NCBI GenBank assembly: GCA_002304925.1 | Contig: DBPT01000025.1 | Coordinates: 1 to 64,000, forward strand | Direction of reading: 5' to 3' | Length of the DNA: 64,000 nucleotides | Origin: Prolixibacteraceae bacterium UBA1413 | GTDB taxonomy: Bacteria > Bacteroidota > Bacteroidia > Bacteroidales > Prolixibacteraceae | Shown: piece after piece, positions 16,263 to 25,163 of the stretch | How the letters are laid out: each line of letters starts with the position of its first letter | Numbering within the stretch: position 1 is the stretch's first letter | Notes under the pieces: model-generated | What the model was told of the DNA's origin: nothing | Database searches by the model: none | What the model saw: the letters and a program-made list of their open reading frames with translations, nothing else | Position numbers and translations under genes: made by a program

Positions 16263-18713
16263 TTATCTCAATCGGGCTCCTATCTCCTTTTCAAAGGCGC
16301 CCAACAACTTCTCCATGGTTTTGTCGATCGTCTTGTCGTTTAGAGTTTTATGATCATCACGAAGAATAAAACTGACGGCGTATGATTTTTTTCCTTCAGG
16401 GATCCCTTTCCCTTCATAAATGTCAAAAAGGTTAACCGACCTGAGGATGTGCTTTTCGGTTTTCAGGGCGACATCTCTCAGCGTTTTGAATTTCACACTT
16501 TTATCAATCACCAGGGCGAGGTCGCGCCGCACCTCGGGATATTTGGGCAATTCGCTGAACTGAACCAGGTTTTTCTTATGTTCGGCAAACAGCAGGTTCC
16601 AGTCGAAATCAGCATAGAAAACAGGAGCTTCCAGACCGTATTGTTTAAGCCAGACAGGGGCTGCGATTCCCATTTCACACAGAACGGCTTTCCCGATGTG
16701 GTAACGGATGCCTGCCGAGAATAGCCCAAGGCTGCTTTCCGATATTTCCAGCCGGTCGGGATTAAATCCCAAACGTTTCAGGATTCCGTTAACATAACTC
16801 TTCAGAAGGTAAAAGGTAGCAGGTGACTCCGGTGTTGTCCAGTTGGTCTCTTCCCGGTTCCCGGACAGAAAAAGGGCGAGGTGTTCCTCTTCGTAATAGT
16901 TGTTGACCGGATTGTCTTTCAGACAGGATCCCTTATGGAAATAACAGTTGCCGAATTCAAAAAGCCTGAGATTTTCATTTTTCCTGTTGACATTGTGGAC
17001 GATGCATTCAAGTCCCCCGAAAAACAGGGTTTGTCGCATGCCGTTCAGGTCGTTGCTCAGGGGGTTGAAAATCCTCACAGTTTTCGAAGCAGGATAATCG
17101 TCGGTAGCCTCGTACTGGGATGCCCTGGTAAGGGAATTGGACCAGATTTCGTTGAATCCCCGGGCGGCCAGATGGTCGGCAATGGCATTTTTTACCCTGT
17201 TGGGATCAGGATTTTCGGAGTGGTTTAATGAAGCGTTGATGTGGGTGGGTATTTCCACATTGTTGTATCCATAAATCCGCAGAATCTCCTCGATGACGTC
17301 ACATTCGCGTTTTACATCCACACGGCAGGTCGGAACCGATAGCGAGAGTCCTTTTGCCGATTCTTCTACGATCTTGAACTCCATTCCGCTGAGGATGCTT
17401 TTAATGGTATCTTTTCCCAGTTCCTTGCCGATGAGCCTTGTGATGTTGTGCCAGGTGACTTCTACGGGGAAACCCGTAACCGGTGAGGGGTAGATGTCCT
17501 GGATTTCCGAAGAGATGACACCTCCCGCCACTTCCCTGATAAGGAGGGCGGCCCTTTTCAGGGCATAGATGGTTCCGTTGATGTCGGTGCCTCTCTCAAA
17601 ACGGAAGGAGGCATCGGTATAAAGGCCATGGCGACGTGCGGTCTTTCTTACAAAAACAGGATCGAAACAGGCACTTTCCAGGAATATATTTTTTGTAGAT
17701 AGTTTCACGCCCGAAGCGATACCTCCGAAGACCCCTGCGATACACATTCCCTTTTCCGTGTCGCAAATCATCAGGTCGCTGTTGTCGAGGGTGCGTTCGG
17801 CTCCGTCGAGGGTAGTGAATTTAGTTCCTGAAGGGAGGGTTTGGATGATTATTTTCCCTCCTTTGATTTCGTCAGCGTCGAAAGCATGCAGGGGTTGGTT
17901 GGTTTCGAAAAGAACGAAGTTGGTGACATCCACCACATTATTGATTGGCGTGAGACCAATGGAACGAAGCCGGTTCTGCAACCACCGGGGGGATTCTTTG
18001 ACTTCCACGCCCGAAATGGTCACGCCTGAGTAGCGGGGGCATGCCTCTGGGGTTTTTATTTCTACGGGGATGGTCAGGTCATGATGGCTGACGGCAAAGG
18101 AATCTACCGGAGGTTTCCGGTATCCTCCATCCCCGCATTTTCTCAGGAAAGCTGCCAGATCACGGGCAACACCGAGGTGGGAAGCGCTTTCTATCCTGTT
18201 GGGTGTTATGTCAATCTCGATCGCCCAGTCGTTTTCAATCCCGAAATAGTCTCTGGCTTTCATCCCTACCGGGGCATCATTGGGCAAAACGATAATTCCG
18301 TCGGCATTGGTGCCCAGGCCGGTTTCAATTTCGGAACAGATCATCCCTTCGGATGTTTCTCCCCTGATTTTTGCTTTTTTGATGGTCAGGGATTTATTCC
18401 CCATGTACAGTGTGGTTCCGACAGTGGCAACAACGACTTTCTGGCCTGCAGCCACATTGGGGGCTCCGCAAATTACCGGCAGCAATCCGGGGCCTCCGGT
18501 ATTTACTTCGGTTTTGCTCAGGTGGTCGCTGTCGGGGTGGGGGACGCATTTCACCACTTCTCCGATGACAAGTCCCTCGAGCCCTCCTTTAATGCTTTCC
18601 ACCTGTTTCATGCTCCCCACCTCAAGCCCGATCCCGGTGAGAACGCCGCACAATTCGACAGGGGTCAGGTCATGGTCCAGGTAGGTTTTCAGCCAGTTAT
18701 ACGAAATTTCCAT
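16263..18713 (-). CDS. pheT: Phenylalanine-tRNA ligase beta subunit
   Basis: An 816-residue protein matching bacterial PheT in length and layout. MEISYNWLKTYLD opens it, so I take the ATG at 18713; an upstream in-frame start at 18785 would run into the terminator hairpin of the neighbouring operon. Domains in order: EMAP-like tRNA-binding domain (about 40-150; VICGAPNVAAGQKVVVA), B3/B4 editing region (about 215-380; MCIAGVFGG), B5 (about 405-475), the catalytic-core-like region, and the C-terminal FDX-ACB anticodon-binding domain (about 720-815, from FSELPKYPEVRRDLALV). It pairs with PheS to charge tRNA-Phe; pheS is not in this window, as is common in Bacteroidota. Confidence 0.97.
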   Translation of the reverse strand: MEISYNWLKTYLDHDLTPVELCGVLTGIGLEVGSMKQVESIKGGLEGLVIGEVVKCVPHPDSDHLSKTEVNTGGPGLLPVICGAPNVAAGQKVVVATVGTTLYMGNKSLTIKKAKIRGETSEGMICSEIETGLGTNADGIIVLPNDAPVGMKARDYFGIENDWAIEIDITPNRIESASHLGVARDLAAFLRKCGDGGYRKPPVDSFAVSHHDLTIPVEIKTPEACPRYSGVTISGVEVKESPRWLQNRLRSIGLTPINNVVDVTNFVLFETNQPLHAFDADEIKGGKIIIQTLPSGTKFTTLDGAERTLDNSDLMICDTEKGMCIAGVFGGIASGVKLSTKNIFLESACFDPVFVRKTARRHGLYTDASFRFERGTDINGTIYALKRAALLIREVAGGVISSEIQDIYPSPVTGFPVEVTWHNITRLIGKELGKDTIKSILSGMEFKIVEESAKGLSLSVPTCRVDVKRECDVIEEILRIYGYNNVEIPTHINASLNHSENPDPNRVKNAIADHLAARGFNEIWSNSLTRASQYEATDDYPASKTVRIFNPLSNDLNGMRQTLFFGGLECIVHNVNRKNENLRLFEFGNCYFHKGSCLKDNPVNNYYEEEHLALFLSGNREETNWTTPESPATFYLLKSYVNGILKRLGFNPDRLEISESSLGLFSAGIRYHIGKAVLCEMGIAAPVWLKQYGLEAPVFYADFDWNLLFAEHKKNLVQFSELPKYPEVRRDLALVIDKSVKFKTLRDVALKTEKHILRSVNLFDIYEGKGIPEGKKSYAVSFILRDDHKTLNDKTIDKTMEKLLGAFEKEIGARLR

Positions 18714-18750
18714 TTCTGTTATTTTAACGGATTTTGAGGGTGTAAAAATA

Positions 18751-18790
18751 AGGAAAAAAGGGTTGGTTGCACCGGAGGCAACCAACCCTT
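18751..18790 (-). terminator. Rho-independent terminator of the hexuronate operon
   Basis: A 13-base-pair perfect stem (arms at 18758-18770 and 18778-18790, loop of seven) followed on the minus strand by a T-run. It lies between the MFS transporter stop and the pheT start, so it ends the uronate operon and insulates pheT. Confidence 0.88.
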
Positions 18791-18814
18791 TCAGTTAAAC
18801 ATGTTTTTCCCCGT

Positions 18815-20350
18815 CTAAACATCTACTTTTTTAAATCTGGGCACTAGGAAATGCATGACGGCCCAGGCGATGAGGTACGCCAGGGCGCAGAAAGCAAAGA
18901 CGATGGTATAAGCGGTGGTCATTTTGTCATGAACCAGTGGAGCCTGCAGGTCTTTCAGCTTTTCGAACAGGGAAGGATCTATCGCCTGAATCTGGCTGGC
19001 GACTTCCGAGGGGAGGCTTCCCAGTTCCACCCTGTCGAGGTCGATGATATCTTTGTGTTTGTTAAGAAGTGTCATGGATTTTATTTTATCCAGGTATTCT
19101 CCCAGGTTGGCTCCCTGAGCAGCCACCCATGACTTGGCGATTCCGGCGCTGCGGTAACCGTCAAAAATCCATCCGGCGATTTTGGTGATCACGATACCTC
19201 CTAATCCGCCGGCCATCCCGCCGATACCGGTGACGCTGGCCACCGCTTTTTTGGGAAACATATCGGAGACCGTGGTGAAGATGTTGGCTGACCAGGCCTG
19301 GTGAGCGGCGGTTCCGATGCCTATGATGAACACGGGGATCCAGTAACTGATGCCGCCCAGGTACTGTGCCAGGAGGACCACCAGGGGGATCAGGGCAATC
19401 ATGAGCATGGCGCGCATCCGTCCGGCATAGGGCTCATACCCTTTGTTGATGAAGTACATGGGGAACCATCCTCCGGTAACACTGCCTATGGTTGACATGG
19501 AGTAAAGGACTGCCAGCGGAACGGCCACCGCCATGCCCGTCATACCATATTGCGCTTTCAGGTATGCGGGAAGCCAGAAAAGATAAAACCACCATACCCC
19601 GTCGGTCATGAACTTCCCAAAGCTGAAGGCCCAGGTTTGTTTGAATTGTAGGAGTTTCAGCCAGGGTACCCTTTCGATATTTTCTTCCGCAAGAACATCG
19701 GAATCATCAACATTATCGCTGTGGATATAGTCATATTCGGCCTTTCCGACTCTTTTGCTTTTGGCGGGTACCTCGTATAGCCAAAACCAGAATATCAGCC
19801 AGGACAAACCGATTGCACCGATGATCAGGAAGGCGGCCTGCCATCCCAGGTGGCCGGCGATCCAGGGGACGGTCAGTGGGGCCAGGATCGCCCCCACGTT
19901 GGCGCCTGAATTAAAGATCCCTGTGGCCAGGGCTCTTTCCCTCTTGGGAAACCATTCAGCGGTTGCCTTGATAGCTGCCGGGAAGTTGCCCGACTCCCCA
20001 AATCCGAGGACACCCCGTGCAAACATAAACCCGCCGGTGCCTTTGGCAAGGGCATGGATCATAGCTCCTAATGACCAGACGATCAGCGCCCATGCGTATC
20101 CCAGTTTCGTGCCGAGCCAGTCAATGATCCTGCCAGCAAAAATCATGGAAATGGCATATACAAACTGAAAAACCGACACGATGTTGGCGTAGTCGGAATC
20201 ACTCCAGTTGAATTCCAGTTCCAGCTGATCCTTCAGGAGGCTGAGCACCTGCCGGTCGAGGTAGTTGACAGTTGTGGCAAAAAACACCAGTGCACAGATC
20301 GTCCACCTGTATTTGCCGACTTTTTCGTTGATTTCGTTCAGTTTACTCAT
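18815..20350 (-). CDS. MFS transporter, ExuT/hexuronate-like
   Basis: A 511-residue 12-helix major facilitator of the anion:cation symporter type that includes ExuT. Early motifs fit: TTVNYLDRQVLSLLKDQLELEFNWSDSDY in the first helix and loop, then GRIIDWLGTKLGYAWALIVW, and ARGVLGFGESGNFPAAIKATAEWFP. A long periplasmic or cytosolic insertion near residues 400-470 (rich in Leu, Lys and Asp) is an oddity compared with the roughly 430-residue E. coli protein. It is the last gene of an operon for hexuronate breakdown, so uptake of galacturonate or glucuronate is the likely job. A 28-base gap separates it from eda. Confidence 0.88.
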   Translation of the reverse strand: MSKLNEINEKVGKYRWTICALVFFATTVNYLDRQVLSLLKDQLELEFNWSDSDYANIVSVFQFVYAISMIFAGRIIDWLGTKLGYAWALIVWSLGAMIHALAKGTGGFMFARGVLGFGESGNFPAAIKATAEWFPKRERALATGIFNSGANVGAILAPLTVPWIAGHLGWQAAFLIIGAIGLSWLIFWFWLYEVPAKSKRVGKAEYDYIHSDNVDDSDVLAEENIERVPWLKLLQFKQTWAFSFGKFMTDGVWWFYLFWLPAYLKAQYGMTGMAVAVPLAVLYSMSTIGSVTGGWFPMYFINKGYEPYAGRMRAMLMIALIPLVVLLAQYLGGISYWIPVFIIGIGTAAHQAWSANIFTTVSDMFPKKAVASVTGIGGMAGGLGGIVITKIAGWIFDGYRSAGIAKSWVAAQGANLGEYLDKIKSMTLLNKHKDIIDLDRVELGSLPSEVASQIQAIDPSLFEKLKDLQAPLVHDKMTTAYTIVFAFCALAYLIAWAVMHFLVPRFKKVDV

Positions 20351-20378
20351 CAGATTATGTTGTTGACAGATTTAGGAT

Positions 20379-21050
20379 TCAGTTTCTGATTTTCCTGATT
20401 ATCTCCAGAGCCTCTTGGCATTTTGCCGCAATGTAGTCAAAATCTTTTTTCTTCAATATTTCGGAAGGGAAAAGTTGTGACCCCATCCCCACGCAATGAA
20501 CGCCAGCCCTGAACCATCTGGTGAGATTCTCTTCATCGGGGGAGACTCCCCCGGTGGGCATGATGCTGCTCCACGGCATGGGCCCCAGAACGGCTTTTAC
20601 AAAATCAGGACCTCCTACCTGTTGTCCGGGGAAAATTTTCACCACTTCAGCTCCCAGCTCATGGGCCCGGGAGATCTCGGTCACCGATCCGCAACCCGGA
20701 CTCCAGGAGACTTTCCTTTTGTTGCATACCGAAGCCATCCCTTCATTGATTAGGGGCGAAACGATAAAGTTGGCTCCCAAGGCAATATACATGGAAGTGG
20801 TTCCCGCATCGATGACCGAACCGACCCCCATGATCATCTCGGGGCATTCATCGATCGCCCACTTGTTGACTTCGGCAAAGACCAGGGAGGCAAAATCACC
20901 CCGGTTGGTAAATTCAAACACACGGATTCCCCCATTATAACAGGCTTTGACCACTTGCTTGCACAGTTGGGCATCGCCACTGTAAAACACCGGTACGATA
21001 CCGGTCTCTTTCATCTTCAGGGCGACTTCTATTCTTGAAAATCTAGCCAT
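20379..21050 (-). CDS. eda: KDPG/KHG aldolase
   Basis: A 223-residue class I aldolase. GVGSVIDAGTTSMYIALGANFIVSP and the VVKIFPG strand with Schiff-base Lys138 are diagnostic, and IMPTGGV forms the phosphate site. It splits 2-keto-3-deoxy-6-phosphogluconate into pyruvate and glyceraldehyde-3-phosphate, the last step of the Ashwell pathway. It lies 21 bases after kdgK and 28 before the transporter in one operon. It is a little longer than E. coli Eda (213) but otherwise normal. Confidence 0.93.
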   Translation of the reverse strand: MARFSRIEVALKMKETGIVPVFYSGDAQLCKQVVKACYNGGIRVFEFTNRGDFASLVFAEVNKWAIDECPEMIMGVGSVIDAGTTSMYIALGANFIVSPLINEGMASVCNKRKVSWSPGCGSVTEISRAHELGAEVVKIFPGQQVGGPDFVKAVLGPMPWSSIMPTGGVSPDEENLTRWFRAGVHCVGMGSQLFPSEILKKKDFDYIAAKCQEALEIIRKIRN

Positions 21051-21071
21051 AATTAAAGTAAAAAGTCAAAA

Positions 21072-22109
21072 TTACCTGGAGACCCGGCCGCTGGCATCGC
21101 CTTCCATAAGTTTAAGCACCTCGTCAACGGTAACCCGGTTAAAGTCGCCGTAGATGGTATGTTTAAGGCAGGAAGCCGCCACGGCGAAATGCAGGGCTTT
21201 CCTGTCATCTCCGGGCCAGGTGAGAAAACCGTAAATAAGCCCTCCCATAAAGGAATCGCCGCCACCCACGCGGTCAACGATATGGGTGATCTGGTAAATG
21301 GGGGCTTCATAGCGTTTTTCACCATCCCAGAGTACGCCGGACCAGCTGTTGTGGTTGGCATTCACCGATCCGCGAAGTGTGGTAATCACCTTTTTGCAGC
21401 GGGGGAAACGATTCATGATCTGTCGGGATACCGATTCGTAGGCTGCCGCATCTACATGACCTGCTGTCACATCCACGCCTTCGGGATGGATCCCCAGCAC
21501 CATGGCAGCATCTTCTTCATTTCCCAGGATGATATCCGTTCGGGCAACAAGTTCCGGCATCACCTCCGATGCTTTTCGTCCATATTTCCAGAGATTCTTG
21601 CGGTAATTGAGATCACATGACACGGTGATGTCCATATCATTGGCTTTTTGGATGGCTTCCAGGCATACGTCGGCAGCACTTTGGGAGATTGCCGGTGTGA
21701 TTCCTGTCCAATGGAACCATCCAGCGCCATCGAATACGTCAGCCCAGTCCACCATGCCAGGCTGAATGCCGCTGGCTGAAGAGTTTGCACGGTCGTAAAT
21801 CACCTTGCTGCCCCGGCTGACAGCACCTGTTTCCAGGAAATAAATGCCCAGACGTTCCCCGCCCCACACAACATGGTCCGTGCAAACGCCGAATTTCCGC
21901 AATTCCATCATACAGGCCGTTCCCAGGTCATTTTTTGGCAGGCGGGTGACAAATTCTACCGGAATGCCGAAATTTGCCAGTGATACCGCCACGTTGGCTT
22001 CTCCTCCGCCAAAGGTGGCCGTCAGGGTGTCAGACTGGCCGAAACGGAGAAATCCCGGTGTGGCCAGCCGCAGCATGATTTCACCAAATGTTACTACTCT
22101 TTTATTCAT
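21072..22109 (-). CDS. kdgK: 2-keto-3-deoxygluconate kinase (PfkB family)
   Basis: A 345-residue sugar kinase of the ribokinase/PfkB family. The N-terminal TFGEIMLRLATPG and FGGGEANVAVSLANFGIPVEFVTRLP bind the sugar; DRVGGGDSFMGGLIYGF near residue 280 is the PfkB signature with the catalytic Asp. It phosphorylates KDG to KDPG, feeding the aldolase encoded next. The assignment as KdgK rather than another PfkB kinase rests mainly on being placed between uxaC and eda. Confidence 0.9.
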   Translation of the reverse strand: MNKRVVTFGEIMLRLATPGFLRFGQSDTLTATFGGGEANVAVSLANFGIPVEFVTRLPKNDLGTACMMELRKFGVCTDHVVWGGERLGIYFLETGAVSRGSKVIYDRANSSASGIQPGMVDWADVFDGAGWFHWTGITPAISQSAADVCLEAIQKANDMDITVSCDLNYRKNLWKYGRKASEVMPELVARTDIILGNEEDAAMVLGIHPEGVDVTAGHVDAAAYESVSRQIMNRFPRCKKVITTLRGSVNANHNSWSGVLWDGEKRYEAPIYQITHIVDRVGGGDSFMGGLIYGFLTWPGDDRKALHFAVAASCLKHTIYGDFNRVTVDEVLKLMEGDASGRVSR

Positions 22110-22185
22110 CGGAAGCTCTTCTCTTGCGTTTGTTATTTATTGTCCCTGCGAAACCATGGCAGCGATTTTTGCGGCTGAAACATCT

Positions 22186-23586
22186 TCAGAATCCAAAATA
22201 GTTGTAAGCGTTGTTGAAGCTGATATTTTCCACCATTTGTCCAAGAAGTTCCATATCGGCGGGGATTTCTCCTTTTTCAACGTCATTGCCCAGGATGTTG
22301 CATAGGATCCGTCTGAAGTACTCATGCCGGGTATAGGAGAGGAAGCTTCGGGAGTCGGTGAGCATTCCCACGAAGCGGCTTATCAGGCCAAGATTGGAGA
22401 GGGCCTGGATTTGTTTTTCCATACCATCTTTCTGGTCGAGGAACCACCAGCCCGAACCGAACTGGATTTTCCCCGGTACCGATCCGTCCTGAAAATTGCC
22501 GATCATGGTTCCGATGAGTTCATTATCACGGGGGTTGAGGTTGTACAGGATGGTTTTTGCCAGCCGGTTCTTTGTGTCGAGCCTGTCGAGGAGGCGGGAG
22601 AGAGGCCGGGCGATTTCAAAGTCGCCGATAGAGTCAAAACCGGTATCAGGCCCGAGGGTCCGGAAGAGACGCGTATTGTTGTTTCGCAAGGCTCCCAGGT
22701 GAAATTGCTGGGTCCATCCCCTGCGGTGGTCCATGATACCGAACTCGTAAAGCATGCAAGATTTGAATTTCAGGATTTCTTCAGCGTTCAACGTTTTACC
22801 GTTGCGGATTTTCACGAAGATCGCTTCAATTTCTTTTTCCGTAAAGTCTTCGGCATAGGCAGTTTCCAGGCCATGGTCAGAAAGGCGGCATCCGTTTTCA
22901 TGGAAAAACTGGTGTCTTTTCTCCAGGGCTTCCATCAACTGCGGAAATGTGGCGATTTCGATTCCCGAAACAGCTGCCAGCTGATCGACATATTGGTTGT
23001 AAGTGACGCTGTTTTCAACCATCATGGCTTTGTCGGGGCGCCAGGCGGGTAACACCCTGACTTCAAACCCTGATGCTTTGATGGTGCGGTGGTGTTCCAG
23101 GGAATCGACCGGGTCATCGGTGGTGCAGATGGTATGCACATTGGCCATACGGATGATGTTTCGCACCGAATACTCCGGGGTGTTGAGTTTTACATTGCAC
23201 GTCTCCCAGATCTCCCGTGCCGTGGCAGGACTCAGCAATTTGTCGATCCCGAAAAACCGCTTCAGCTCCAGGTGGGTCCAATGGTACAGCGGATTACGCA
23301 AGGTAAAGGGAACTGTCATGGCCCATTTTTCGAATTTCTCCCAGTCACTGGCATTTCCGGTGCAGTATTTCTCATCCACACCATTGGTGCGCATCGCACG
23401 CCATTTGTAATGGTCTCCGTATAGCCAGATCTGGGTAAGATTGGCAAAATGACGGTCAATGGCGATATCCTGGGGTGGAATGTGACAGTGGTAGTCGAAA
23501 ATGGCCATCCTGGCCGCATGGCGGTGAAATAACTCCTGTGCCGTTTTGGTCTGCAGAAGAAAATTGTCGTGAATGAATGAACCCAT
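22186..23586 (-). CDS. uxaC: Uronate isomerase
   Basis: A 466-residue amidohydrolase-fold enzyme, the normal UxaC length. FDYHCHIPPQDIA supplies the metal ligands His33 and His35; FGIDKLLSPATAREIW and the C-terminal LTDSRSFLSYTRHEYFRRILC are characteristic. It interconverts galacturonate with tagaturonate, and glucuronate with fructuronate, in the cytosol. It lies 76 bases upstream of kdgK and 129 bases downstream of uxaE, that gap being filled with a short repeat. Confidence 0.96.
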   Translation of the reverse strand: MGSFIHDNFLLQTKTAQELFHRHAARMAIFDYHCHIPPQDIAIDRHFANLTQIWLYGDHYKWRAMRTNGVDEKYCTGNASDWEKFEKWAMTVPFTLRNPLYHWTHLELKRFFGIDKLLSPATAREIWETCNVKLNTPEYSVRNIIRMANVHTICTTDDPVDSLEHHRTIKASGFEVRVLPAWRPDKAMMVENSVTYNQYVDQLAAVSGIEIATFPQLMEALEKRHQFFHENGCRLSDHGLETAYAEDFTEKEIEAIFVKIRNGKTLNAEEILKFKSCMLYEFGIMDHRRGWTQQFHLGALRNNNTRLFRTLGPDTGFDSIGDFEIARPLSRLLDRLDTKNRLAKTILYNLNPRDNELIGTMIGNFQDGSVPGKIQFGSGWWFLDQKDGMEKQIQALSNLGLISRFVGMLTDSRSFLSYTRHEYFRRILCNILGNDVEKGEIPADMELLGQMVENISFNNAYNYFGF

Positions 23587-23610
23587 GGGAAGGATTTTAA
23601 TAAGATTAAA

Positions 23611-23656
23611 AAATCAGAATATCAGAGTGTCAGAATATCAAAATATCAGGATGTCG
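23611..23656. repeat. Degenerate eight-base tandem repeat
   Basis: Five to six imperfect copies of an eight-base unit close to AATATCAG (variants AGTGTCAG, AATATCAA, GATGTCGG) lie end to end between uxaE and uxaC. The copies are too short and too close to be a CRISPR. Such arrays are familiar in Bacteroidota intergenic DNA; function unknown. Confidence 0.7.
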
Positions 23657-23715
23657 GATAACTAAAGATTAATTTCTGAGTGAATATGCCGCTGATCTTA
23701 ACCTCAACCTTAGCC

Positions 23716-24963
23716 TCACAGGTTGAAGAGCCGTTTCAGATGTCTGTCGTAGATGTTTTCTTCGACGCATTGCCCAATAATATCCTTGTGTTGTTTCAGC
23801 AGGTTGGTAAACCTCTCCTCCATTTCAGCGGCAATTTTGTAGCCCACATGAATGAGCTGCCTGAAGTTGGGATTGTAATCGGGATGATCGGGTATATGCC
23901 GCAGTGTATTGGCGAACCGGGCGCTATCCCAGGCGGCCACCTCCTCCGGTGTGGGGAGTTTGGAATCATCGATATCGATTACGTCGGCATAAGGAGCGCA
24001 GAGTTCCTCTTTCCGCCCCAAGGCTTTTGTGTAGATTTCCTTTGCGGCGTCAAGGGCTTCCCCTCCTGCCGCGGCAAGGCCGATCACCTCTTCAAGCCAG
24101 GTGGTCCCGGCTGTCTTTATGTGAAGTCCTTTGTCATATTTCCTGATAATTTCAGCCATGACCGGGTAGATAGTGAATTTGTCGCTTCCTGAGTGAACGC
24201 TTAATTTCAGGTTTTCGGGAAGTCCAAATGTTTTGACGGCATAATCGATGACCAGGACATCCTGCTCGAATTCTTTGGAAAATTGCGCCACATCTCCCAC
24301 ATAGTCAACGCCTTTGTTGAACCTGCCGGTAAATTTAGGAGCGATGGTCTGCGCCGGAATCCCCAGGTCAGCAATCATTTTCAGGATGAAGAACATGTCA
24401 ACCGGGGTTTGCGGAGCTTCTACCTCATCCATGGAAATTTCGGTAACGAAATTCCCGGTTCCCTTTACGGATTCAATATGCCGGTAGATTTTCCCGGCTT
24501 CCTGGATTGCCGCAAGGTATTTTGACGCCACGGTGTCCAGCAAGGCTTCCGTAATGACAATGGGTTCCCCGATCCCCGGAATGGTAACCTGTCCGCCAAA
24601 GCCGGAGCACGACTGCTTGAATGCAATAACGGACTCTGCAGGGGCAGGCCTGTTGATGTAAATAGCTACGTCGAGGGTGAAAAAGTCAGAAACCGCGATG
24701 AACCGGTCCACATTCCCCAGGTTGATGTGGTCGGCATCGACGAGGTATTCGCCTTTCCATCCCAGCGCCGCCACTGCGGCATCCGCTTCCCTCCGGGTAC
24801 CAACGGGTTCAGAGTGAACGATATTATGCTCCCGGTTGCTTTTGTTCCAAACAGGAGTGACCGGAATCCCCTTGTCTGTTGCCTTTTGAATGGCTCTCAA
24901 CTGTGCTTCGCCCTGATGCTCGAAGCGGTCGCCGGTTCCGAAACTGAATTTACCTATTTCCAT
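23716..24963 (-). CDS. uxaE: Tagaturonate epimerase
   Basis: A 415-residue cytosolic protein matching the UxaE family first described in Thermotoga maritima, which converts tagaturonate to fructuronate. Recognised segments are GKFSFGTGDRFEHQGEAQL at the N-terminus, YLVDADHINLGNVDRF, LKLSVHSGSDKFTIYP and the C-terminal HVGYKIAAEMEERF. Its presence as first gene, followed by uxaC, kdgK, eda and a transporter, supports use of galacturonate through tagaturonate and fructuronate. This would replace the UxaB/UxaA branch and allow both uronates to use the glucuronate branch (UxuB/UxuA, not seen here). A good promoter match lies about 50 bases upstream. Confidence 0.88.
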   Translation of the reverse strand: MEIGKFSFGTGDRFEHQGEAQLRAIQKATDKGIPVTPVWNKSNREHNIVHSEPVGTRREADAAVAALGWKGEYLVDADHINLGNVDRFIAVSDFFTLDVAIYINRPAPAESVIAFKQSCSGFGGQVTIPGIGEPIVITEALLDTVASKYLAAIQEAGKIYRHIESVKGTGNFVTEISMDEVEAPQTPVDMFFILKMIADLGIPAQTIAPKFTGRFNKGVDYVGDVAQFSKEFEQDVLVIDYAVKTFGLPENLKLSVHSGSDKFTIYPVMAEIIRKYDKGLHIKTAGTTWLEEVIGLAAAGGEALDAAKEIYTKALGRKEELCAPYADVIDIDDSKLPTPEEVAAWDSARFANTLRHIPDHPDYNPNFRQLIHVGYKIAAEMEERFTNLLKQHKDIIGQCVEENIYDRHLKRLFNL

Positions 24964-25002
24964 ATGTTAAAATTTCTGTGGTCAATGGACGATTTTTTCT
25001 TC

Positions 25003-25016
25003 CGTGTACGAACACG
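25003..25016. promoter_or_regulatory. Inverted repeat at uxaE promoter
   Basis: CGTGT-ACGA-ACACG, a perfect five-base inverted repeat with four-base spacing, covers the predicted transcription start and touches the -7 element of the uxaE promoter. Its position would suit a repressor operator; the regulator is not in the window. Confidence 0.35.
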
Positions 25017-25046
25017 AAAGTATAAATAGTTTTTCTTCTAACCAAA
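25015..25046 (-). promoter_or_regulatory. Promoter of the hexuronate operon
   Basis: On the minus strand TTTG (25043-25046) and TACTTTCG (25015-25022) are separated by exactly 20 bases, matching the Bacteroidota pattern with seven of eight -7 positions. Transcription would begin near 25008, about 45 bases before the uxaE ATG. Confidence 0.55.
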
Positions 25047-25163
25047 AATAATAGAATCCTATTTCATTATTGAGTATGTTTGTAACTGAGAAAAAAATAA
25101 GTGGAGAAGCTATCTAACAAAGGAATCACTGCGTCTGATGCGGGAAACACAACCGCTTTCAGA

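Noticed and set aside
18714..18785. N-terminal extension of pheT to 18785
   Set aside because: It would run through the terminator hairpin of the neighbouring operon, and PheT proteins begin at MEISYNWL.
23611..23656. CRISPR array
   Set aside because: The repeat unit is only eight bases with no spacers and no cas genes nearby.
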